DNA of 64,000 nucleotides from Luteimonas colneyensis (GCF_014836665.1 NZ_JACSQJ010000001.1:436387-500386); one strand, 5' to 3'; shown: positions 30,781 to 40,046, numbered from the stretch's first letter. Notes: generated from the sequence alone by a model not told the origin. A program made the numbers and translations.

Positions 30781-32910
30781 TTACCAGATGCGCACGCGGT
30801 CTTCCGGCGCGATCCACAGCGCGTCGTCGCTGTCCACGCCGAAGGCGTCATACCAGGCATCGATATTGCGGAGCGGCGCGAACGCGCGGATGTGGCCCGG
30901 CGAATGCGTGCCGTTCACCAGCTGCTGGCGCAGCGCATCGTCGCGCCACAGCGTGCGCCAGACCTGCGCCCAGCCCATGAAGAATCGCTGCTCGCCGCTG
31001 AAGCCGTCGACCACCGGCGCCGGCTGGCCGTCGAGCGAGCGGCGGTAGGCCTCCAGCGCGATGGTCAGGCCGCCGAGGTCGCCGATGTTCTCGCCCATCG
31101 CCACCTTGCCGTTGATGTGCATGCCCGGCAGCTGCGGGAACTCGTAGGCCTCGTACTGGGCACCGAGCTTCGCGGCCTGGGCCTCGAACTTCGCCGCGTC
31201 CTCGGCCGTCCACCAGTCGCGCAGCAGGCCCTGTCCGTCGGACTTGCGGCCCTGGTCGTCGAAGCCGTGGATGATCTCGTGGCCGATCACGCCGCCGATG
31301 CCGCCGTAGTTGACGGCCGGATCGGCATCGGGATCGAAGAACGGCGGCTGCAGGATGGCGGCCGGGAACACGATCTCGTTCTTCACCGACGAGTAGTAGG
31401 CGTTGACCGTCTGCGGCGTCATGCCCCACTCGGCCTTGTCGACCGGCCCGCCGATGCGCGCGCGGTCGTAATCCCACTCGAAGGCGGCCGAGCGCAGCGC
31501 GTTGCCGAGCACGTCGCCATCCCTGACCTCGAGCGCGGCGTAGTCGCGCCAGGTGTCGGGATGGCCGATCTTGAGGCCGAAGCCGGCCAGCTTGGCGCGG
31601 GCTTCCTGCTTGGTGTCCTCGCCCATCCACTCGAGCTGGTCCAGGCGCGCGCCCATGGCCGCCTTCACGTTGGCGACCAGGTCGTCCATCTTGGCCTTGG
31701 CATCCGGCGGGAAGTACAGCGCCACGTAGTCGCGGCCGATCGCCTCGCCCATCGCCCCCTCGGCGTGCGCCACGCCGCGCTTCCAGCGCTCCTTCTGCTC
31801 GGGCTGGCCCGAGAGGAACTTCGAGCGGAAGTCGAAGTGCGCGTCGACGAAGGCCTTCGACAGCATCGGCGCGGCCTGGTCGGTGACGTGGAAGGCCTGC
31901 CAGGCCTTGAGCGTGTCGAGGTCGGCGTCGGCGAAGAGCTTCGCCAGCTTCGGCATCGCGCTGTCCTGGCGCACGACCGCGCGCGGCGCCTGGCCGACGC
32001 CGGCGGCGGCGAAATAGCGCTCCCAGGCGAAGCCCGGGGCGGTGGTGGCGAACGCGGCGCGCTCGACCGGGTTGTAGGTGCGGCTGCGGTCGCGGCTCTC
32101 GGCGCGGGTCCAGTGCGCTTCGGCCACGGACTTCTCGAAGTCGAACACGCGCTGCGCGCTGCCCTGCGGATCGTCCCAGCCGGCGAGCCCGAGCAGCTGC
32201 GCGATGTAGGCGACGTAGCGCTCGCGCTGCGGTGCGAACTTCTCGTCCAGGTACATCTGGCGGTCGCCGAGGCCGAGGCCGGACTGGCTCATGTACAGCG
32301 TGTAGCGGTCGGGATCGCGCTGGTCGTCGGACACGCCCAGGCGGAACAGGGTGGCGCCGACGCTGCCCGAGGACGCGCCCATCAGCTCGGCCATCGCGTC
32401 CTTGTCGGCGGCGGCGCGGATGGCGTCGAGGTGCGGCGCCAGCGGCTTCGCGCCGAGGGCCTCGATCGCGGCCTCGTCGAGGAAGCTGCGGTACAGCGTG
32501 GCGACCTTGGCCGCGTCGCCGGTCGCGGCCGCGCCCTGCTTCACGTAGCCCTCGACCAGGCCGCGCACGCGGGCCTCGGACAGGTCGCGCAGCACCAGGA
32601 AGGAGCCGTACATCGACTTGTCCGACGGGATGTCCGTGCTGTCGGCCCAGGTGCCGCTGACGTAGCGGAAGAAGTCGTCGCCCGGCTCGACCGAGGTGTC
32701 CATGCCGGCGGTGTCGATGCCCCAGGTGCCGTAGCGGGTGGCGGCGACGGTGCCACCGGCGTCCGCGGCGGAGTCGCCGGCCTCGAACAGCAGGCTGGCG
32801 TCGCAGGCGATGTCGATGCATTCGTCGGCTGCGCGCACGTCATGGGCATGCACGGGGGCGGCGAGCGACAGGGCGAGCGCGGTCGCCGCGGTGAGAAGGC
32901 TGGTCTTCAA
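30781..32910 (-). CDS. M13-family (neprilysin/PepO) zinc metallopeptidase
   Basis: A 709-residue secreted endopeptidase. The start is a TTG at 32,910 (LKTSLLTAATALALSLAAP, a clear signal peptide), with GGAGA 8 bases upstream; no ATG gives a signal. The catalytic zinc site is VIGHEIIHGFDDQG, the third ligand is in GENIGDLGG, and NAYYSSVKNEIVFPAAILQ and GTHSPGHIRAF are family signatures. The C-terminus RVRIW is typical. Family members are cell-envelope peptidases, so a periplasmic role is likely. Confidence 0.93.
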   Translation of the reverse strand: MKTSLLTAATALALSLAAPVHAHDVRAADECIDIACDASLLFEAGDSAADAGGTVAATRYGTWGIDTAGMDTSVEPGDDFFRYVSGTWADSTDIPSDKSMYGSFLVLRDLSEARVRGLVEGYVKQGAAATGDAAKVATLYRSFLDEAAIEALGAKPLAPHLDAIRAAADKDAMAELMGASSGSVGATLFRLGVSDDQRDPDRYTLYMSQSGLGLGDRQMYLDEKFAPQRERYVAYIAQLLGLAGWDDPQGSAQRVFDFEKSVAEAHWTRAESRDRSRTYNPVERAAFATTAPGFAWERYFAAAGVGQAPRAVVRQDSAMPKLAKLFADADLDTLKAWQAFHVTDQAAPMLSKAFVDAHFDFRSKFLSGQPEQKERWKRGVAHAEGAMGEAIGRDYVALYFPPDAKAKMDDLVANVKAAMGARLDQLEWMGEDTKQEARAKLAGFGLKIGHPDTWRDYAALEVRDGDVLGNALRSAAFEWDYDRARIGGPVDKAEWGMTPQTVNAYYSSVKNEIVFPAAILQPPFFDPDADPAVNYGGIGGVIGHEIIHGFDDQGRKSDGQGLLRDWWTAEDAAKFEAQAAKLGAQYEAYEFPQLPGMHINGKVAMGENIGDLGGLTIALEAYRRSLDGQPAPVVDGFSGEQRFFMGWAQVWRTLWRDDALRQQLVNGTHSPGHIRAFAPLRNIDAWYDAFGVDSDDALWIAPEDRVRIW

Positions 32911-33030
32911 ACTGGAAGTCTCCGGACTGGATGCGATGGGCGTGGCGCCGCGAACGGCGCCAACCGGCCAAGGATACCCAACGGCCGCGTTTTCGCGCCG
33001 GTCACGCCATCCTGCGTAGAACCGACGGCC

Positions 33031-33837
33031 ATGGAGACCGCCCACACCCATGCCACGCCCTGGTGGACCGTGCAGCGCAGCGACGACCGCGTGCTCGCCA
33101 CCGCCATCCACGACGGCCACGGCCTGCGCCCCGCCATTGCCGACGCCATGGCGCTGGACGAGGCCGGACGCCTGCGCGAGGAGGACCCCTGGACCGGCCA
33201 GGCCGCCGCCGCCGCGCCCACGCACGTGATCGCCGGCCGCTCGCGCTTCGAGGTCGACCTCAACCGCGGCGAGGACGAGGCCTTCTACCGGACGCCGGAC
33301 CAGTCCTGGGGCCTGCGGGTCTGGGCCACAGCCCCGGACGAAGCGCTGGTCGAAGGCTCGCTGCGCCTGCACCGCGCCTTCTACGCGATGATGGGCCAGC
33401 TGCTCGACGACATCCGCGAGTCGCACGGCGCCTACGTACTCATCGACGTCCACAGCTACAACCACCGCCGCGACGGGCCCGCCGCGCGGCCGACGCCGCA
33501 GGCAGATGCTCCGGACATCAACATCGGCACCTTCTCGATGCCGAGGGCGCGCTGGGCCCCGGTGCTCGATCCGCTGATGGACGCCATGCGCGACTTCGAT
33601 TTCCGCGGGCGCCGGCTGGACGTGCGCGAGAACGTGGCCTTCCAGGGCCGCGGCGCCCTCACCCGATTCGTGCACGAACGCCACCCGGAACACGGCTGCG
33701 CGATCGCGCTGGAGTTCAAGAAGTTCTTCATGGACGAATGGAGCGGCGCGCCCGACCCGGCGGAGCTGGCCGCCATGCGCGACTTCATCGCGCACGTGGT
33801 CGACACCGCGCGCGGCCTGCTCGACCGCCATGGCTGA
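33031..33837 (+). CDS. N-formylglutamate amidohydrolase-family protein
   Basis: The 268-residue protein resembles the N-formylglutamate amidohydrolase (HutG-type) family: IHDGHGLRPAI near the N-terminus, DLNRGEDEAFYR, and DVHSYNHRRDGP, with EFKKFFMDEWSG near the end. Those enzymes hydrolyse N-formylglutamate in histidine breakdown, but no hut gene is present. It overlaps the QEGLA gene by eight bases, so it belongs functionally with that gene and the ATP-grasp ligase behind it. Confidence 0.85.
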   Translation: METAHTHATPWWTVQRSDDRVLATAIHDGHGLRPAIADAMALDEAGRLREEDPWTGQAAAAAPTHVIAGRSRFEVDLNRGEDEAFYRTPDQSWGLRVWATAPDEALVEGSLRLHRAFYAMMGQLLDDIRESHGAYVLIDVHSYNHRRDGPAARPTPQADAPDINIGTFSMPRARWAPVLDPLMDAMRDFDFRGRRLDVRENVAFQGRGALTRFVHERHPEHGCAIALEFKKFFMDEWSGAPDPAELAAMRDFIAHVVDTARGLLDRHG

Positions 33838-35701
33838 CCGGACGCCCGCGCGCGCTCCGGCGCCGGATCGGCCCGATGACGGCCCGCGCCACCACGCCCT
33901 GCCGGACGGCGGTCGCGTCTACATCGACCGCCCCCTGCCCTTCCTGGTCGCGCACCGCAGCGACGACACCGCGCACAGCCTGGCCCGGCGCGTGGCCGCG
34001 ATCAGTCCAGCGAGCATCCTCTGGCCTGCCGGCGACGGGGACGCCGGCGTGGCCGACTGCGTGCGCAGCGTGGTGGCGAGGCAGCTCCAGGACTGCCCCC
34101 ACCTGCTGATAATCGGCCTCCACGACCTCGCCGGCGACGACAGCCTTGGCGAGGACAGCGCGCGCCTGGAACCGTTCCGCTTCAGCATCGGCTGCAGCGG
34201 CGACCCGGCGGCGCTGGCGGCCGCCGACGAACTCGCCGCGGCGCTGGCCGGGCTGTGCATCGACCTGCGCGAGCCCCGGATCGAACGCCTCGACGATGCC
34301 GATGCCCGTGCCCTGCCCTCCGGGCTGCCCCGCGACGACGCGCGCACGTCCCGGCTGACGCTGGGACTGCCGCGCATCCACCTGGTGCCCGGCGGCAACG
34401 GCGGCATCTATCCGCAGGTCTTCCACGAGCTGGAAACCCGGGTGTTCGATGCGCTCCTGCGCGCCGCGGCCGCCTTCGTCGCCGCCGGCAGCGGCCGCCC
34501 GGCGCCGCAGCACCGCTCGCTCGGGCGCAGCCGCTACATCGAGGCGGCCGTGGTCGCCGATCGCGAACTCGCCCGCATCAGCCGCTCCTTCGACTTCCTG
34601 CTCGGCGTCTCGCCGATCGACACCGTCGAGCAGTTCGAGCGCAGCCGCGGACAGGCCGCGCCCGAACCCCGCTTCCGCTACCGCCCGCTGACCGTCGACC
34701 CCGCGCTGGCCAAGCGCGCGCTGCACGCGATCGACCTGCGCGCGGTGGAGGATCCGGTGCTGGAGACGCTGTTCCAGCAGAAGCGGCAGGAACTCGACCT
34801 GCAGCTGACCCTGCTCCAGTGCCGCAACACGCCCGCGTTCCGGCACGGCTCGGTGATGCTGTACGGCGCCGTCGAACCCGCCCTGCTGGAGGACGCGCAC
34901 GGCATCCTCGCCCGCGTCGCCGAGCCGCCGAGTGACGATCCGGAGATGGTCGGGGCGCGCGAGGTCGGCGACGCCGCGCAGCGGATGATCGCGCGCTATC
35001 GCCACAAGGTGCCGGTGTTCAAGGCCGAGGTCTGCCTGCGCGAGGACCTCGCGCCGGGGCTCATGGTCAGCGGCAACAGCGTGCTGGTGTCGACGGCCAC
35101 CCGCATGCGCCGCGCGCGCCTGGACGCGCTGCTGCAGCACGAGGTCGGCGTGCACGTGCTCACCTGCATCAACGGCGGCCAGCAGGGGCTGGGCATCTTC
35201 GGCGCCGGGCTGGCCGGCTACGAAGGCGTGCAGGAAGGCCTGGGCGTGTTCGCCGAATACCTGGTCGGCGGGCTCACGCCGGCGCGGCTGCGGCTGCTGG
35301 CCGCGCGCGTGCTGGTGGTGGACGCGATGCTCGCCGGCGCCGGCTTCGGCGAGTGCCACCGCAGCCTGGTCGAGGACCACGGCTTCGCGGCGCGCACCGC
35401 CTTCACCATCGTCGCCCGCGTGTTCCGCTCCGGCGGCCTGGCCAAGGACGCCATCTACCTGCGCGGGCTGCGCCAGGTGTTCGCCTTCGTCGCCGGGGGC
35501 CGCGACCTGGATCCGTTCTGGCTGGGCAAGATCGCCGAAGCCCACGTGCCGATGGTCGAGGAGCTGCAGGCGCGCGGCATCCTCCGCGCACCGGCCGCCA
35601 TCCCCGAATTCCTCACCCGCCCCGAGGCGCGGGCGCGCATCGCGCGCATCCGCGCCGGGGGTACCTTCCTCGACCACCTGCAGGACCCCGCACCATGCTG
35701 A
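33830..35701 (+). CDS. QEGLA-motif protein (TIGR02421/DUF1704), putative metallopeptidase
   Basis: A 623-residue protein. The name motif is seen in GVQEGLGVFAEYLVGG (Gln at about residue 468). An HExxxH motif is in LLQHEVGVHVLTC (His437, Glu438, His442), with NGGQQGLGIFGAGLAGYEG between the two. In eukaryotic DUF1704 relatives (the MATCAP tyrosine carboxypeptidases) HExxxH binds zinc, so a peptidase role is inferred here; the Glu of QEGL may be a third ligand. The database name 'flavohemoglobin expression-modulating' says little about chemistry. Coupled to both neighbours by overlap. Confidence 0.85.
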   Translation: MADRTPARAPAPDRPDDGPRHHALPDGGRVYIDRPLPFLVAHRSDDTAHSLARRVAAISPASILWPAGDGDAGVADCVRSVVARQLQDCPHLLIIGLHDLAGDDSLGEDSARLEPFRFSIGCSGDPAALAAADELAAALAGLCIDLREPRIERLDDADARALPSGLPRDDARTSRLTLGLPRIHLVPGGNGGIYPQVFHELETRVFDALLRAAAAFVAAGSGRPAPQHRSLGRSRYIEAAVVADRELARISRSFDFLLGVSPIDTVEQFERSRGQAAPEPRFRYRPLTVDPALAKRALHAIDLRAVEDPVLETLFQQKRQELDLQLTLLQCRNTPAFRHGSVMLYGAVEPALLEDAHGILARVAEPPSDDPEMVGAREVGDAAQRMIARYRHKVPVFKAEVCLREDLAPGLMVSGNSVLVSTATRMRRARLDALLQHEVGVHVLTCINGGQQGLGIFGAGLAGYEGVQEGLGVFAEYLVGGLTPARLRLLAARVLVVDAMLAGAGFGECHRSLVEDHGFAARTAFTIVARVFRSGGLAKDAIYLRGLRQVFAFVAGGRDLDPFWLGKIAEAHVPMVEELQARGILRAPAAIPEFLTRPEARARIARIRAGGTFLDHLQDPAPC

Positions 35702-36744
35702 TCGCCTTCTTCGTCAACGACATCGAGCTGGAATACGAGGGCTACACCACCACCATCCTCGCCCACGAGGCCTCGCGCCGCGGGCACGACGTCGCCTACA
35801 TCACCCCCGGCGACTTCGTCCTCGGCACCGACGACGACCTGCGCGTCCATGCCCGCATGCTGCCCGCGGCGAAGGGCAGCAAGCGCGGGCGGCCGAAGTT
35901 CTTCAAGGACCTGCAGGCCGCGGGCCCGCGCGAGCTGATCGAGATCGCCTCGATCGACGTGCTGATGCTGCGCAACGATCCCTCCAACGACGCCGGCGAG
36001 CGCCCCTGGGCCGAGTTCGCCGGCATCCAGTTCGGGCGCCTGGCCGCGGCCCGCGGCTGCCTGGTGCTGAACGACCCGGCCTCGCTGTCGGAGGCGATCA
36101 ACAAGCTCTACTTCCAGTCCTTCCCGCGCGAGGTCCGCGCCGAGACCCTGATCAGCCGCTCCACGGCCGACATCCGCGACTTCGCCAGGGCGCACGGCGG
36201 CAAGGTGGTGCTGAAACCCCTGCAGGGCTCGGGCGGCCAGGGCGTGTTCCTGCTGGACGGCAAGACCGGCAAGAACCTCAACCAGATGGTCGAGGCCATC
36301 GGGCGCGACGGCTACATCATCGCCCAGGCCTGGGTGCCGGGCGCGGAGAAGGGCGACATCCGCTTCTTCCTCATGAACGGCGAGCCGCTCAGGGTCGGGA
36401 CGAAGTACGCGGCGATGCGCCGCGTCGGCGCCAAGGGCGACATCCGCAGCAACATCCACGCCGGCGGCAAGGCGCGCGCGGTGCGCATCACCGAGCGCGA
36501 ACTGCGCGTGGCCGAGATGATCCGGCCCAAGCTGCTGCGCGACGGCATGTTCCTGGTCGGCGTCGACATCATCGGCGACACCGTCCTCGAGGTGAACGTG
36601 TTCTCGCCCGGCAACCTCGGCTCGTGCAGCACCATGGCCGGCGTCAACTTCGCCGCGGAGATCCTGGCGGCGATCGAACGCAAGCTCGAGATCCGCCGCC
36701 AGCACCCCGGACAGTTCGACAACCGCACGCTTGCTGTGATGTAG
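35695..36744 (+). CDS. Glutathione synthetase-like ATP-grasp ligase
   Basis: A 349-residue protein with the ATP-grasp fold: FINDIEL-type N-terminus IAFFVNDIELEYEGYTTT, ATP-binding VVLKPLQGSGGQGVFLL, then IIAQAWVPGAEKGDIRFFL and metal-binding VDIIGDTVLEVNVFSPGN. Glutathione synthetase (GshB) shares this fold and normally uses gamma-glutamylcysteine plus glycine. No gshA is nearby, so the real substrates may differ. It overlaps the QEGLA gene by seven bases and is the last gene of the trio. Confidence 0.85.
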   Translation: MLIAFFVNDIELEYEGYTTTILAHEASRRGHDVAYITPGDFVLGTDDDLRVHARMLPAAKGSKRGRPKFFKDLQAAGPRELIEIASIDVLMLRNDPSNDAGERPWAEFAGIQFGRLAAARGCLVLNDPASLSEAINKLYFQSFPREVRAETLISRSTADIRDFARAHGGKVVLKPLQGSGGQGVFLLDGKTGKNLNQMVEAIGRDGYIIAQAWVPGAEKGDIRFFLMNGEPLRVGTKYAAMRRVGAKGDIRSNIHAGGKARAVRITERELRVAEMIRPKLLRDGMFLVGVDIIGDTVLEVNVFSPGNLGSCSTMAGVNFAAEILAAIERKLEIRRQHPGQFDNRTLAVM

Positions 36745-36816
36745 CGCGCGTTCCGTGCGCCGGATCGATCTGGGACAATCGCGGCCGCGACGGCAAGGCG
36801 CCGTCGGGGAGCAGCG

Positions 36817-37428
36817 ATGAGCGGACATCTGCCCGTCTGGGTGCAGGAATGGCTGGGGGTGATCATCCCCCTCGGCCAGGTCGCACTCATCCTGCTGGCG
36901 GCGTGGCTGCTGCGCCTGGTGGCGCGCCGCGTCGGCGACCGCATCTGGGCGCGCTACGACGCGCCGCCGGAGCTGGTGATCGGCTCGCGGCGGGTGGTGA
37001 CGTTCCTGATCTCGGCGGCGGCCGTGCTGCTGGTGCTGCAGCGGCTCGGGGTCTCGGGCACGGTGCTGTGGACGGCGTTCACCGGCTTCGCGGCGGTGGC
37101 CGCGGTGGCCTTCTTCGCCGCCTGGAGCGTGCTGTCGAACATCTTCTGCACGATGCTGATCCTGGCCACGCGCCCGTTCCGGCTGCACGACCACGTCGAG
37201 ATCCTGGAAAGCGGCGACAAGCCCGGGCTGGGCGGCCGCGTCACCGACATCAACCTCGTCTACACCACGCTGCAGGAAGTCGACGACGCCGGCGAACCCC
37301 GCGGCAGCGTGCTGCGGGTGCCCAACAGCCTGTTCTTCCAGCGCAGCGTGCGCCGCTGGCGCAGCGCGGAGGACCGCAGGCGCGCGCTCAAGGCCAGCCG
37401 GCGCCGGGAATCGGGCCTGGACGTCTGA
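36817..37428 (+). CDS. Small MscS-like channel protein
   Basis: The 203-residue protein has an N-terminal helix (IIPLGQVALILLAAWLLRLV), a second (VVTFLISAAAVLLVLQRLG), and a pore-like FTGFAAVAAVAFFAAWSVLSN followed by the MscS beta domain (RPFRLHDHVEILESG and LRVPNSLFFQ). It lacks the long C-terminal cytoplasmic domain of MscS (286 residues), so it may be a minimal member. A 72-base gap separates it from the ATP-grasp gene. Confidence 0.8.
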   Translation: MSGHLPVWVQEWLGVIIPLGQVALILLAAWLLRLVARRVGDRIWARYDAPPELVIGSRRVVTFLISAAAVLLVLQRLGVSGTVLWTAFTGFAAVAAVAFFAAWSVLSNIFCTMLILATRPFRLHDHVEILESGDKPGLGGRVTDINLVYTTLQEVDDAGEPRGSVLRVPNSLFFQRSVRRWRSAEDRRRALKASRRRESGLDV

Positions 37429-37535
37429 GGTGCACGCCGGCATCGCGCTCCGCGCGGCTCCGCGACGAGCCGACGCACGGTGCTGCAACGACCCTGTCGC
37501 CGGCCGCTAGAATCGACGCTCGCCAGGAGCCCGCC

Positions 37536-38105
37536 ATGAACACCATCACGCGCAGCCTCGTCCTCGCCGCCCTCGCGGTCGCGTCCGCGTGCTCGTTCCA
37601 GGCCCGCGCGACGCTGCAGCCGGGTGATCCCGCGCCGGACTTCACCGCGCCGGCCTGGCTCGCGGGCGAGCCGTTCGAATACTCGCTGACGAAGGCCCTG
37701 CGCGACGGCCCGGTGGTGCTCTACTTCTTCCCGGCCGCGAACACGCCCGGCTGCAACATCGAGGCCTCGCTGTTCTCGCAGGCGGTGGACGACTTCAGGG
37801 CCCGCGGCGTGTCGGTGATCGGCGTGACCGCCGGCAACACCGACCAGCTGCGGGCGTTCTCCGCCGACAAGGCCACCTGCGCCGGCAAGTTCCCGGTGGC
37901 GGCCGATCCCGGCGCGAAGATCGCCGCCGACTATGCCGCGGTGCTGGATCGCAAGCCGGAGATGTCCAGCCGCACGTCCTACCTGATCGGCCAGGATGGC
38001 CGCGTGCTGGCCGTGCACTCCGACATGAACCCGGCGCAGCACGTGAAGCGGATGCTGGAGAGCGTTCCCGGCGCGGGTGCGGACCGCTCCGCCAGCGGCG
38101 ACTGA
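37536..38105 (+). CDS. Exported peroxiredoxin (AhpC/TSA, BCP-like)
   Basis: A 189-residue protein with a signal peptide (LVLAALAVASACSFQARA). The peroxidatic Cys is in FFPAANTPGCNIEASLFSQ. A second Cys in DKATCAGKFPV could be the resolving one. Related Bcp proteins are usually cytoplasmic; the signal peptide makes this one periplasmic. It would remove peroxides with a thiol donor that is not seen here. GCCAGGAG precedes the start as ribosome binding site. Confidence 0.85.
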   Translation: MNTITRSLVLAALAVASACSFQARATLQPGDPAPDFTAPAWLAGEPFEYSLTKALRDGPVVLYFFPAANTPGCNIEASLFSQAVDDFRARGVSVIGVTAGNTDQLRAFSADKATCAGKFPVAADPGAKIAADYAAVLDRKPEMSSRTSYLIGQDGRVLAVHSDMNPAQHVKRMLESVPGAGADRSASGD

Positions 38106-38264
38106 AACGGCGCGGATCGCAGTTGGACACGCCCGACAGCCGGGGTGCGCGTAGCGCGTCGACGGCCCCCCCCCGCGGCCATGACCGGACCGGCCGGGAT
38201 GCCAAAAGCCACCTGAACCGTGCTACTACTCGGTCTGGCGCCGCCTGGGGACGCTGTTGTGATC

Positions 38265-40046
38265 ATGCAAGGGGATGGCAAGGGCCAGGGACGCGGGCGA
38301 CCACGCTGGTGGTGGCAGGTGCTGCTGGTCCTCGCGCTCGGACTGCACCCCGCCCTGGCGCCCGCGGCGGACGGAGCCTCGTCGACCACCGGGACGCTGC
38401 GCCTCGGCGGTGATGCCAACTATCCGCCGTACCACTTCCGCAACGCCCGGGGCGAAGCCGACGGCTTCGACATCGACCTGGCGCAGGCCGTCGCCGCCGA
38501 CCTCGGCCTGGACCTGGTGGTGGAGCTCGGCGACTGGGCTGAGACGCTGGAACGCCTCGACCGCGGCGAACTCGACGCGGTGCCGATGTTCTGGTCCGCG
38601 GAGCGCGGGCGCCGTTTCCTGTTCAGTGAACCGATCCTGCTGCGCCACCACGCACTGTTCGGCCACTACGAGACCCCGGCGGTCGCGTCCCTGGACGCGC
38701 TCGCGGGCGGTCGGGTCGCGGTGCAGGACGCCGGCCTGGCCTGGGAGGCACTGCGCGACCTCGACCGGCCGGACGTCAGCATCGTCGGACTCGACAACGA
38801 GGGCGACACGCTGCAGCTCGTCGCCAGCGGCGGCGCCGACTACGCGCTGGTTCCGACAGGGATCGGCTACGACGCGATCCGGCGGTCGGACCTGCATGGC
38901 CTGGTCGCCCTGAGCCCGCCGCTGCTGGAGCGCAAGTATGTGTACGCCATCCGGCGCGGGCGCCCGGACCTGGTGCCCCTGGTCAACGGTGCGCTCGAGC
39001 GGCTGGGGCGTTCGGGCGTGCAGAACGAGCTCTACGTGCAGTGGATCGGCAGCCCGGTCATGCGGGGCTCGGGCGACGCCGCAGCGGATGCGGCCGCCCG
39101 GACGGACTGGCGCACGACAGACCTGGCCGGGGCGGCGCTGCTGCTCGCGGGCCTCGCGCTGCTGGCATGGCGACGGCGCCCGGCGCGGCCCGGCCCCGCC
39201 GTGGCGGCGACCCGCGGACACGGCGCTCCCGCCGACGCCGCGCTGGTCGCCGGGCTGCGCGAGGCCATCGCCGACGGCAGCCTCGGCTTCGCCCTGCAGC
39301 CCAGGATCGACCTGCGCAGCGGCCACTGGATCGGCGCCGAGCTGCTGGCCCGCTGGGAACACCCGCGGCTGGGCACGCTGGATCCCGACACGTTCGTGCC
39401 GGCGGCCGAGCAGGCCGGAACCATCGGCGAGATGACCCTCTACCTCGTGCGCCATGGCCTCGAGCACTCCCGCGACTGGCCCGACACCGGGCATCCCCTG
39501 CACATCTCGATCAATGTCTCGGCCAACGACCTCGCCGACGCGCAGCTGGTCGACGCCATCATCGAGGCCAGCGCCGGCAGCCGGATCGGGCTGATGCTGG
39601 AAATCACCGAGACCGAGGTCATGCGCGAGCCCGAGCACGTCGCCAGCGCGCTTCCGCGGCTGCGCGCCTGCGGGATCCGGATCTCGGTCGACGACTTCGG
39701 TGCCGGACACTCGTCGCTGGTGAACCTTCGGCGCCTGGCCCCGGACGAGCTCAAGATCGACCGGTCCTTCGTACAACCGCTGCTGGAGTCGCGTTCGGAC
39801 CAGGCCATCGTGCGCGCCAGCATCGATCTGGGGCACGAACTCGGCGCACGCGTCGCGGCCGAGGGCGTGGAGGACGACGCAACGCGCGCCTGGCTGCTGG
39901 ACGCCGGGTGCGACGCGGCGCAGGGATTCGGGATCGCCCGACCGCTGCCGCCCGGCGAATTCGTCGCCCTGCTGCGCAGCTGCCACGGCGTCAAGCCGGC
40001 GTCAATACCTGGCGAACATTTTGTTAATGCGCGATTGCTACAATAG
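38265..40046 (+). CDS. Solute-binding-domain sensor with cytoplasmic EAL domain
   Basis: The 593-residue protein has an N-terminal helix (WWWQVLLVLALGLHPALA), a periplasmic SBP_bac_3 domain (residues about 45-265; LRLGGDANYPPYHF and VAVQDAGLAWEALRDL), a second helix (DLAGAALLLAGLALLAW), and an EAL domain in the cytoplasm. The EAL signature reads GAELLARW, keeping the Glu; ITETEVM, DDFGAGHSSL, KIDRSFV and EGVE are present. There is no GGDEF domain, so it would cleave c-di-GMP on sensing an extracellular solute. The start at 38,265 is a guess between two Mets. Confidence 0.85.
   Translation: MQGDGKGQGRGRPRWWWQVLLVLALGLHPALAPAADGASSTTGTLRLGGDANYPPYHFRNARGEADGFDIDLAQAVAADLGLDLVVELGDWAETLERLDRGELDAVPMFWSAERGRRFLFSEPILLRHHALFGHYETPAVASLDALAGGRVAVQDAGLAWEALRDLDRPDVSIVGLDNEGDTLQLVASGGADYALVPTGIGYDAIRRSDLHGLVALSPPLLERKYVYAIRRGRPDLVPLVNGALERLGRSGVQNELYVQWIGSPVMRGSGDAAADAAARTDWRTTDLAGAALLLAGLALLAWRRRPARPGPAVAATRGHGAPADAALVAGLREAIADGSLGFALQPRIDLRSGHWIGAELLARWEHPRLGTLDPDTFVPAAEQAGTIGEMTLYLVRHGLEHSRDWPDTGHPLHISINVSANDLADAQLVDAIIEASAGSRIGLMLEITETEVMREPEHVASALPRLRACGIRISVDDFGAGHSSLVNLRRLAPDELKIDRSFVQPLLESRSDQAIVRASIDLGHELGARVAAEGVEDDATRAWLLDAGCDAAQGFGIARPLPPGEFVALLRSCHGVKPASIPGEHFVNARLLQ
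40036..40044 (+). promoter_or_regulatory. Putative extended -10 promoter for the small basic protein
   Basis: TGCTACAAT (40,036-40,044) matches the extended -10 pattern TGnTATAAT at the end of the EAL gene. It sits in an unusually AT-rich patch (TTTTGTTAATGC upstream) and has no good -35. It would give a leader of about 170 bases before the gene at 40,222. Confidence 0.4.

Noticed and set aside
30337..33030. A long N-terminal extension of the N-formylglutamate amidohydrolase-like gene
   Set aside because: It is antisense to the M13 peptidase and lacks motifs; the ATG at 33,031 starts the family sequence.
32911..33831. A longer N-terminus for the M13 peptidase
   Set aside because: It is antisense to the amidohydrolase gene; the TTG start gives a clean signal peptide and a ribosome binding site.
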